This document shows, in pieces, positions 1 through 5,372 of a stretch of DNA of 40,289 nt. How positions within the stretch are numbered: the first letter of the stretch is position 1; the number at the start of each line of letters is the position of its first letter. The stretch covers positions 1-40,289 of the forward strand of contig CAMCMB010000069.1 of assembly GCA_945875845.1 (NCBI GenBank), in the 5' to 3' direction. The stretch comes from Pirellula staleyi DSM 6068 (GTDB lineage: Bacteria > Planctomycetota > Planctomycetia > Pirellulales > Pirellulaceae). The position numbers and the translations under genes are program-made. Under the pieces are notes generated by a model, which saw only the letters and a program-made list of their open reading frames with translations, was not told the origin of the DNA and did no database searches.

Positions 1-93
1 ATCAAAGAAGGAATACTTGCGAGATATCTCTCGTTTTTCTAAGTAGGAAATTAAGAAAAACGGCGGAAGAAGAAGGCGCACGACGGAAGTATC

Positions 94-134
94 AAAAGTG
101 GCTCCCAAAGCGCCGCCGAAAATGGCTCCCTTTC
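94..134. repeat. two direct copies of a TGGCTCCC motif
   Basis: The octamer TGGCTCCC occurs at 99-106 and again at 123-130, each preceded by AAA[G/A] and spaced 24 bases apart. Regularly repeated motifs of this kind are seen at the ends of some IS21-family elements, so this could be the relic end of an insertion sequence whose body lies left of the window. No transposase remnant is visible here, so the assignment is a guess. Confidence 0.25.
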
Positions 135-143
135 AGACGACGG

Positions 144-278
144 TCACAACTTATCGCCCAGTTGCTCCAAACCGGGATAATTGCCTCGCAAACCGGAATA
201 ACTGAATTGACTCACCAGGGATAACAGACCAAAATTCAGGGACAACTCCCCCGAACCGGGGATAACTACAAGTTAGGC
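144..278 (+). other. candidate integron recombination site (attC or attI-like) upstream of the TIR cassette
   Basis: GTTAGGC at 272-278 is an exact match to the integron crossover consensus GTTRRRY. The bases before it (TAACTACAA) resemble the right arm of classical attC sites. A possible left arm begins with AAC at 148-150, followed by AGTTGCTCC, which can pair in part with GGATAACT. The next gene starts 46 bases after the crossover, as expected for a cassette. The stem is much weaker than in the site at 1182-1272, so this could be an attI-type site, a degenerate attC or chance. Confidence 0.35.
171..267. repeat. iterated AACCGGGATAAC-like motif, about 22-bp period
   Basis: Five degenerate copies of a motif close to ACCGGGATAAC begin near 171, 192, 215, 237 and 255, giving spacings of 21, 23, 22 and 18 bases. 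About two helical turns between copies suggests phased protein binding, for example an integrase, transposase or repressor. The last copy is part of the candidate recombination arm that ends in GTTAGGC. Function is inferred from spacing only. Confidence 0.45.
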
Positions 279-323
279 GATTGACTGTCATCAACAAACC
301 GAACTGCACGAATCAAAAAACAA

Positions 324-1187
324 ATGGTTCTTCAAAGAAAGCTTTTAGGCAAGTCGCACTTGGAGGTATACCTATCTGACGATCAGGAAGATTTTGAGAA
401 ACGTATCCATGAGGAAGTCTGCTTGGTCTTGTCAGACACTGAGTTTCGCCACATGACTCTACAGAGATTCAAAGATGCGGTGGTATTCAATCTCAAACGT
501 GGCGTGCGTTATCGCTACATTATCCCGCGCACGATTTCGTTCCGAGAGCACTTCGACGAGTTCAGAAAACGGATAGCCAAAGACGCGGATGTCGACAGCC
601 AGCTCTTTCAGAGCGTCACTTTAGATCCAATGGCGTTCGGACTTGTTACGCCTCTTGCATTGTTTGACCCCGCGTCGCCGACAGGTCACGGCTATATTCG
701 CCACTTCACCGGCGATACCTATCTTTGGCTAAAGCTACAACGAGATAGGCTCGAACATGCCTATCGGTCATTTGAGTTTCATTGGCAGAATGCCTCGGCT
801 CGTGTGGACCCGTTTGTTTTCATTAGCTACGCAAGTACCGATAGCGTATTGGCAGACAGCGTCGCTCAGACGCTAAATCGCATTGGTACTGATTATTTTA
901 TGGACAAACAGGATATTAACTGGGGGGACGGCATTAACGACAAAATAAAGAACGGTCTTGCCCGAGCGACACATGTAATCATTCTCGTTTCTCATGCCAG
1001 TGTGAAATCTGGATGGGTGTCCTACGAAGTCGGTTATGCCATAGGCAGAGGCAAGACGATTTTACCTCTGCTTGTACACCCTTCAACAAAAATTCCCGAG
1101 TTCATGAACGGGCTTCACTGCAAGAGCGACGTCGAAGCGATAGCCTGCTACTTTAGGGAGGTTCGGCAAGAAGGGAAAATCGCATAA
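324..1187 (+). CDS. TIR-domain protein, candidate NADase defence effector
   Basis: The 287-residue protein has a C-terminal TIR domain from about residue 162 to 265. It opens with the beta-strand motif FVFISYAS, followed by the BB-loop region near 190-203 and the segment GWVSYEVG, whose Glu235 sits where the catalytic glutamate of NAD-cleaving TIR domains lies. TIR domains of bacterial defence proteins typically hydrolyse NAD or make cyclic ADP-ribose signals. Residues 1-160 match no family I recognise and could be the sensor. No signal peptide or membrane segment is seen. The stop codon overlaps the left arm of an attC-like site, so the gene has the layout of an integron cassette. The ATG at 324 has no clear ribosome binding site, which is common for cassette genes. 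The TIR call is firm; a defence role is inferred from the domain and the surrounding island. Confidence 0.85.
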   Translation: MVLQRKLLGKSHLEVYLSDDQEDFEKRIHEEVCLVLSDTEFRHMTLQRFKDAVVFNLKRGVRYRYIIPRTISFREHFDEFRKRIAKDADVDSQLFQSVTLDPMAFGLVTPLALFDPASPTGHGYIRHFTGDTYLWLKLQRDRLEHAYRSFEFHWQNASARVDPFVFISYASTDSVLADSVAQTLNRIGTDYFMDKQDINWGDGINDKIKNGLARATHVIILVSHASVKSGWVSYEVGYAIGRGKTILPLLVHPSTKIPEFMNGLHCKSDVEAIACYFREVRQEGKIA

Positions 1188-1272
1188 CCAAGCGGTGAAC
1201 CCGAGCGGCGGATCGGGCGGGTTTTGAAATCAACGGTTCTTGGCCGCCGCCGGGTTACCGCAGTCGTTCGTC
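1182..1272 (+). other. attC: attC-type integron recombination site after the TIR gene
   Basis: AAC at 1186-1188 and GTT at 1266-1268 are the outer R boxes. Between them the arms pair perfectly in three blocks: gcggt with accgc (1192-1196/1257-1261), aacccg with cgggtt (1198-1203/1251-1256) and gcggcgg with ccgccgc (1205-1211/1244-1250). Only G1197 and A1204 are left unpaired on the left arm. An imperfect stem with extrahelical bases on one arm, AAC/GTT ends and overlap with the stop codon of the preceding gene is the hallmark of attC sites recognised by integron integrase. The loop spans 1212-1243. No integrase gene is in the window. Confidence 0.8.
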
Positions 1273-1296
1273 TTCAGGGTACGGCAACTCGTCTGT

Positions 1297-2064
1297 ATGG
1301 CTAACTTTAATCGCGTAATCTATGTGGATCGAGACACAGCTGTTGGAGATTCGCGAGATTGCTGGCAACTGATCAACTCGCGACAGTTCGGTGAAGAATT
1401 CAGATACTACTATGCAGCGCCAGAACCGTTTCGTGGAATCATTGTTTGTCGTCATGGCATGCAACTTCACCGACTTGTCGGCAAGAAGGTAGTGGCTTGT
1501 TTGCATCCAAGCTTGGATCAAGGAATGAAAGAGTTTTCAAGATTTCCAGGCCATCCGCAACGAAAACTCACCCTGTTCAGGAGAGGTCACGGGACAGCGC
1601 ATCTCCGTCTATCGGAATTCTTAACTGGATGCCCGATGGAATCTTTATTGATTTCGGATACGATCCACTCGCTCGAACGCCGTACTAAAGAGTCGATAGA
1701 TGGCGTTCAATCTACTACTCGCGTCGTGCGAAAACGGGAGGTCATCGTACGCGATCAATCACTCGTAACTTTGCTCAAAGGGCTGCACAATTCTCGTTGT
1801 CAACTCTGCGGAATCGCCATTGAATTGTTCGGAGGAGCGTTGTACGCGGAAGTCCATCACTTACGTCCGCTTGGGAGTCCTCACAATGGACCTGACACGC
1901 TGGGGAATATGATTTGTGTTTGTCCAAATCACCATGTGCAACTTGATCGCGGTGCGATTCAAATCAACAATGATTCCCTACTACGACACACGAAGCACTC
2001 TGTTGACCCGCAGTACGTTGTATATCACAATGATAATGTCTATGCGGGATCCGCTAAGAACTGA
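1297..2064 (+). CDS. HNH endonuclease-domain protein
   Basis: This is a 255-residue protein with a C-terminal HNH nuclease of the zinc-containing type. It has a CQLC knuckle (C168, C171), the catalytic HH pair at 187-188 and a second CVCPNHH cluster (C207, C209, H212, H213). Residues 1-150 match no family I recognise and may recognise the target or control the nuclease. The ATG at 1297 is chosen because the upstream in-frame TTG at 1240 lies inside the attC-like site, and a start 29 bases beyond the crossover fits a cassette. The gene ends just before a second attC-like site. It could be a standalone restriction or defence nuclease carried as a cassette; the substrate cannot be told from sequence. 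Confidence 0.8.
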   Translation: MANFNRVIYVDRDTAVGDSRDCWQLINSRQFGEEFRYYYAAPEPFRGIIVCRHGMQLHRLVGKKVVACLHPSLDQGMKEFSRFPGHPQRKLTLFRRGHGTAHLRLSEFLTGCPMESLLISDTIHSLERRTKESIDGVQSTTRVVRKREVIVRDQSLVTLLKGLHNSRCQLCGIAIELFGGALYAEVHHLRPLGSPHNGPDTLGNMICVCPNHHVQLDRGAIQINNDSLLRHTKHSVDPQYVVYHNDNVYAGSAKN

Positions 2065-2069
2065 AAGAC

Positions 2070-2153
2070 GAACCAAATGTTGGACGGAAGCCCCCGTCGG
2101 TCCGTTTCGAAATGGAAGCATTGTTGCCGGGGGCTCAGTTAAAATTGCCGTTC
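2070..2153 (+). other. attC: probable second attC-type site after the HNH gene
   Basis: GAAC at 2070-2073 and GTTC at 2150-2153 are exact complements and form the outer boxes. Inner arms gcccccg (2090-2096) and cgggggc (2128-2134) pair perfectly. Pairing continues outward through A2089, G2087, C2085 and A2084 with A2088 unpaired. The arms are 26 and 27 bases long, consistent with an extrahelical base. The HNH stop codon ends six bases before the site, and its polarity matches the first site. The outer part of the stem is less perfect than at 1182-1272. Confidence 0.6.
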
Positions 2154-2162
2154 TGATTTTCA

Positions 2163-2282
2163 GTGCTCGATGACAGTGGCGGAAAAAAAGTGATCGCAAA
2201 TGGAGAGCAGGCCGACATCAAGCGAGAGCAACAATCGATCGAGGAGGTTCGTAGGCTTTTAGCGTCGATGTTGGAGGGTTAA
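2163..2282 (+). pseudogene. C-terminal remnant of an unidentified gene
   Basis: An open frame of about 40 codons starts right after the second attC-like site and ends at TAA 2280-2282. Its tail, EQQSIEEVRRLLASMLEG, matches in pattern the tail encoded at 4897-4959 (EQRSIDDVWRLLTQLMADL) and a third copy at 14451-14495. A repeated protein tail without its body suggests a relic of a gene interrupted when the cassette array was inserted. The parent family is not recognised. A GTG at 2163 could start a short real protein, but this is less likely. Confidence 0.45.
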
Positions 2283-2316
2283 AGCGGTTTTGCCCTGTGT
2301 TTTCATTGGTCAATTC

Positions 2317-2332
2317 TGTGACACATGTCACA
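2317..2332. promoter_or_regulatory. TGTGA-N6-TCACA dyad, CRP/FNR-family-like site
   Basis: The sequence TGTGACACATGTCACA has the exact half-sites TGTGA and TCACA with a 6-base spacer, the arrangement bound by CRP-family regulators. A related but less symmetric sequence, TGTGACATCATGTCATA, follows the second copy of the remnant tail at 4955. The motif may therefore belong to the 3' end of the repeated unit rather than be a working operator. Confidence 0.35.
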
Positions 2333-2544
2333 AAACTGCCGACGGTGCGTGTCACGACCGCTTTGATTGGTGCTTGCGAGCGTGTTTGTGCGGGCAGTCG
2401 AGGGCTGTGAGCGTGCGATAGTGAGCGATCCGAGCGTGGTTTTTGTGACCGATTGACGAGCCAGCCGGGATTTGATCCAGCGGGTTGTCTGACCTCTTTT
2501 GTGTTTAAAACACCCGCAAGCCCCAGAATTCACCGTAGCAGCCG

Positions 2545-2560
2545 CCTGCCAAAAGGCAGG
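2545..2560. other. perfect 6-bp hairpin CCTGCC-AAAA-GGCAGG
   Basis: The arms at 2545-2550 and 2555-2560 pair perfectly around an AAAA loop. No T-run follows on either strand, so an intrinsic terminator is unlikely. Confidence 0.4.
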
Positions 2561-2686
2561 GCCACTCTCCTTTCGCAGGAAAGATTCTCCGGTTTTGCTT
2601 CGGGAGTCACGTACGCACCCAAATAGATGAACTACAATTGTCGTGCAGACTGCCAGTTGAGCCCGTGAAGCAACCATTAGAACCAA

Positions 2687-3217
2687 ATGCCGAATACACG
2701 AGAAACCGAACGAAGATTGCTACTTGTCGGAAAGGCAAAAACTAAAGAATTCGAACAGTGGCAACATGGATGTGATCTCTCAATAAAGTATGGATGCACG
2801 ATTGTCGAGCTGCGTAGAAAGATGGTTTCAGAAAGATTCAAACTTGCCTTAGTGCATTGCTCCGAAGGGAAACGACTCCAGGCACTTGCGCGACCGCCAT
2901 ATCGGGCGATTGTAAGCAGATTTTATTATGTCATGTACCATGCAATGCGTGCGGTATGCCTCGAATTCTATCAAGGCGATGACTACGAAAAACACAGCGA
3001 CCTTCCAACGAAAGTCCCGAGCGATTTCCCGTCCTGCGACGTATGGAAAAACGATCTGAAAAATGCCAGACTGACTCGAAACGCCGCTGACTATGACCCG
3101 TACCCCAAGAGTAGGGCGGTTTGGGAAAATGACGCAAGCGACCTCGATGTCAAGGCGCAACAGTTGCTGTCTGCCACTCGAGGATACCTGCGAGGAAAAG
3201 GTTACACGAATCTATGA
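2687..3217 (+). CDS. HEPN-domain protein paired with an AAA ATPase
   Basis: The 176-residue protein carries a HEPN-like helical domain. A helix with RFYYVMYHAMRAV (78-90) is followed by RNAADYDPYP (131-140), where Arg131 and Tyr136 match the R-x4-Y variant of the HEPN R-x4-6-H motif seen in UPF0332-type proteins. HEPN domains are often metal-independent RNases in toxin-antitoxin and abortive-infection systems. The stop codon overlaps the start of the ATPase gene in an ATGA junction, so the two are translated together. A second possible start is ATG 2822 (Met46), which would remove a basic N-terminal extension; neither start has a strong ribosome site. RNase activity is not certain because the motif is the variant form. 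Confidence 0.7.
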   Translation: MPNTRETERRLLLVGKAKTKEFEQWQHGCDLSIKYGCTIVELRRKMVSERFKLALVHCSEGKRLQALARPPYRAIVSRFYYVMYHAMRAVCLEFYQGDDYEKHSDLPTKVPSDFPSCDVWKNDLKNARLTRNAADYDPYPKSRAVWENDASDLDVKAQQLLSATRGYLRGKGYTNL

Positions 3218-4857
3218 ATGACGCATCTCTCAAAGAAAAAATAGAAATCGCATTTTCCGAAGCGAACATCTCAATTGAAGACCTGCAAATACGACGCTAT
3301 CCAGATGAAACAATCGTCATTGTTTATGTTAGGAAGAGTTCTCAGTCAAGCGCGATCGCGATCGCCAACGAGCTAGATTCTTACCTTAGCGAAAATGGAT
3401 TTTCTGGCTTTGTTACGATAAAATCGTCAATAACCAAGGACTCTTCCTGCGCGTCTTCGAACGCGGAGTTTTCCCTGCAAGACTCCCGTGTCACAGACTT
3501 CGTCAATCTGCTGGTCGCTCGTTCCAGGACCACCGAAACCCAACCAAGCCTCGAATATATCCCGGATTCGAAAGATAATATTGCGACCGTGAAAGCTGCT
3601 CGGCACCACTTGGTTTTTGGGCGTCGCGGAACTGGCAAGACAGCCTTACTCGTTGAAACGAAATCACAGGTTACTGCAGAGGGGGCCAGAGCTTGCTGGT
3701 TAAACCTCCAGGTCTATCGGCACGAAGAACCATTACGAGTTTTTCTGCACGCGGCAACAGCAATCTGCGATGAGGTTCAAACGACTTTCGATCAAGAAAA
3801 ACGGACTCCACAAGTTGTGTCGTTGGCGGTGCGGCTCGCTGAACAATGCAGGCATCTACTCGCTGAGGAAACCCCTGACACCAAAAGAATTCATCGCTTG
3901 ATCCCAGATCTCCAAAAGCTAATTCGCAGGTTTGGGGACACCACTTCTAGCCCTTTTTACGTTTTTTTGGATGATTTCCACTATATAAAAGTCGAGCACC
4001 AGGCTTATGTGCTGGACATGCTACACGGGGCGGTTCGAGACTGTAACGCGTGGCTGAAAATCGCAACAATTCAACATCTTTCAAAGTGGTGGAATCCAGC
4101 AGAACAAGTTGGGCTTCAGAGCGGCCATGACGCGCAGATCGTAAACTTGGACATCACATTGCATGCTCCAACTGCTGCGAAAGGCTTTCTTGAAAAGATG
4201 CTTGAAATCTATGCGAGGCATTGTGGGATCGTTTCTCTAAACAAAATTTATTCCACTCATCCAAGTGCATTAGACCGACTGTTATTAGCATCTGGTGCGG
4301 TACCGCGTGACTACCTGACGCTCAGTAGCGTATCAGTCCAGGAAGCCAAACGGCGGCAAAATGCAAAACGCGTAGGCGTGCAAGATGTCAACAAATCTGC
4401 TGGCGATGCAAAACAACGGAAACTAGATGAATTGGAAGAGGATGCTGCTCAAGCCAACCAACTAGCAGTCGCCAACCTACAGCGAATTCGCGACTATTGC
4501 ATTTCTGAAAAGAACTGGACCTATTTTCGAGTCGAGTTTCAGGACAAGGAGAGCAATACCAGCCAGTATGCAATGCTTCAGGTGCTGGCCGACTTGCGAT
4601 TCATACATTTGATTGAACCGAGTCTTTCCGATGAGCGCGAGGCGGGCCAACGCTCTGAAGTGTACCTCCTCGATTTGAGCCAGTTTGCGGGACAGCGTCT
4701 AAGAAGAAAGCTCAATCTACTTGACCTGGTAGATGGTCACTTAGTGCTCAAGCGTAGAGTAGGTGTGTCGCAAGACATCGTAGGTAGCACTGCAAACAAG
4801 CGCACTGGACTTCTGAGACGAGCTCCAGTTTTTCCCTTGTCAGAGCTCACCACTTGA
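3214..4857 (+). CDS. ORC/CDC6-like AAA ATPase, partner of the HEPN protein
   Basis: This 547-residue protein has a small alpha/beta N-terminal region (1-75), then an AAA P-loop ATPase. The Walker A is GRRGTGKT at 136-143, the Walker B is FLDDFH at 251-256, and GAVPRDYL near 361-368 resembles the sensor-2 segment of ORC/CDC6-like ATPases. A charged helical linker (about 375-420) leads to a C-terminal region that looks like a winged helix (420-500). Such ATPases act as regulated switches that bind nucleic acid or protein. Its ATGA coupling to the HEPN gene suggests sensor or regulator duty for a HEPN toxin. I know of no named system with exactly this pair, but a search is needed before calling it new. 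Confidence 0.75.
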   Translation: MNDASLKEKIEIAFSEANISIEDLQIRRYPDETIVIVYVRKSSQSSAIAIANELDSYLSENGFSGFVTIKSSITKDSSCASSNAEFSLQDSRVTDFVNLLVARSRTTETQPSLEYIPDSKDNIATVKAARHHLVFGRRGTGKTALLVETKSQVTAEGARACWLNLQVYRHEEPLRVFLHAATAICDEVQTTFDQEKRTPQVVSLAVRLAEQCRHLLAEETPDTKRIHRLIPDLQKLIRRFGDTTSSPFYVFLDDFHYIKVEHQAYVLDMLHGAVRDCNAWLKIATIQHLSKWWNPAEQVGLQSGHDAQIVNLDITLHAPTAAKGFLEKMLEIYARHCGIVSLNKIYSTHPSALDRLLLASGAVPRDYLTLSSVSVQEAKRRQNAKRVGVQDVNKSAGDAKQRKLDELEEDAAQANQLAVANLQRIRDYCISEKNWTYFRVEFQDKESNTSQYAMLQVLADLRFIHLIEPSLSDEREAGQRSEVYLLDLSQFAGQRLRRKLNLLDLVDGHLVLKRRVGVSQDIVGSTANKRTGLLRRAPVFPLSELTT

Positions 4858-4896
4858 CTCCCTGCTTTGTTTGGGGCAAACCGGACCTTCGGAGCG

Positions 4897-4941
4897 GTTG
4901 AGCAGCGATCGATCGACGATGTGTGGCGGTTGCTGACCCAG
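4897..4941. repeat. left copy of a 45-nt direct repeat bracketing the restriction operon
   Basis: This stretch matches 14451-14495 at 39 of 45 positions in the same orientation, including an unbroken identical run of 21 bases at its right end (4921-4941). It overlaps the remnant protein tail. The two copies enclose the whole type I restriction operon, so they may mark its insertion, duplication or exchange by recombination. Confidence 0.75.
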
Positions 4942-4959
4942 TTGATGGCTGATTTGTGA
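4897..4959 (+). pseudogene. second copy of the remnant protein tail
   Basis: The frame reads VEQRSIDDVWRLLTQLMADL and stops at TGA 4957-4959. It shares the EQxSI[D/E][D/E]VxRLL pattern with the tail at 2163-2282. The sequence TGTGACATCATGTCATA begins at 4955 and resembles the dyad downstream of the first copy, so the two are homologous 3' ends. The frame stays open a little further upstream, but no recognisable domain is present. Confidence 0.5.
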
Positions 4960-5146
4960 CATCATGTCATAAACTTTGGAGTTCGTTTTTGCTGACGCGG
5001 AGGAGATTGGCTAGAGAGGGTATCCATCGAAGAGGTGCAGCGTTGCCTGAATTCGCCAAGAATGGCGGTGTGATGTTCAAGCCGTGTAGGGTCTGTTAGG
5101 CTACTGACCGTGTGGAATCCATGCCCAACGTACCGAGGCTTAGACC

Positions 5147-5347
5147 ATGACCAAATTGTCGGAATACATGCACACCTCAGAGGCGGCTGAGTACCTCGGC
5201 GTCCACCACAACACCATCCGCAAATGGGCTGCTCGTGGCGACATTCCGATGCACAAGAACCCAGCGAATGGCTACCGACTATTCAAACGAAGCGACCTAG
5301 ACGCCTTCTTGAAGAAGACCGCTCGACCGATCAAGGTCACCAAGTAA
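5147..5347 (+). CDS. MerR/excisionase-type helix-turn-helix protein
   Basis: The 66-residue protein is almost entirely one winged HTH of the excisionase type. The segments TSEAAEYLGVHHNTIRKWA and NGYRLFKRSDLDAFL are the recognition-helix region and the wing/C-terminal helix. It lies 25 bases before hsdM and reads in the same direction. It could regulate the restriction operon, delaying HsdR until methylation is complete, or it could be a recombination directionality factor left from the mobile element that brought the operon. The domain is clear; the role is inferred from position. Confidence 0.8.
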   Translation: MTKLSEYMHTSEAAEYLGVHHNTIRKWAARGDIPMHKNPANGYRLFKRSDLDAFLKKTARPIKVTK

Positions 5348-5372
5348 CACGTATACCAAAGAATGAGTCCGC

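Larger units (their letters stand above)
2283..2686. other. non-coding stretch upstream of the HEPN gene
   Basis: No convincing gene lies in these 400 bases. They hold the dyad at 2317-2332, a palindromic GTGTTTAAAACAC (2503-2515) inside a larger stem with gcgggt/acccgc arms (2482-2487/2514-2519), and a perfect CCTGCC-AAAA-GGCAGG hairpin (2545-2560). The promoter of the HEPN-ATPase pair should lie here, but no clear -35/-10 pair was found. Confidence 0.4.

Noticed and set aside
1240-1296. Upstream TTG start for the HNH gene
   Set aside because: It lies inside the right arm of the attC-like site; ATG 1297 just after the crossover is the better start.
2303-2686. Minus-strand open frame of 127 codons upstream of the HEPN gene
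   Set aside because: No domain, no ribosome site, and it runs through hairpins; the composition looks non-coding.
5095-5101. Second GTTAGGC as another integron site
   Set aside because: No left arm with AAC and a pairing stem was found within 150 bases, so the match is likely chance.
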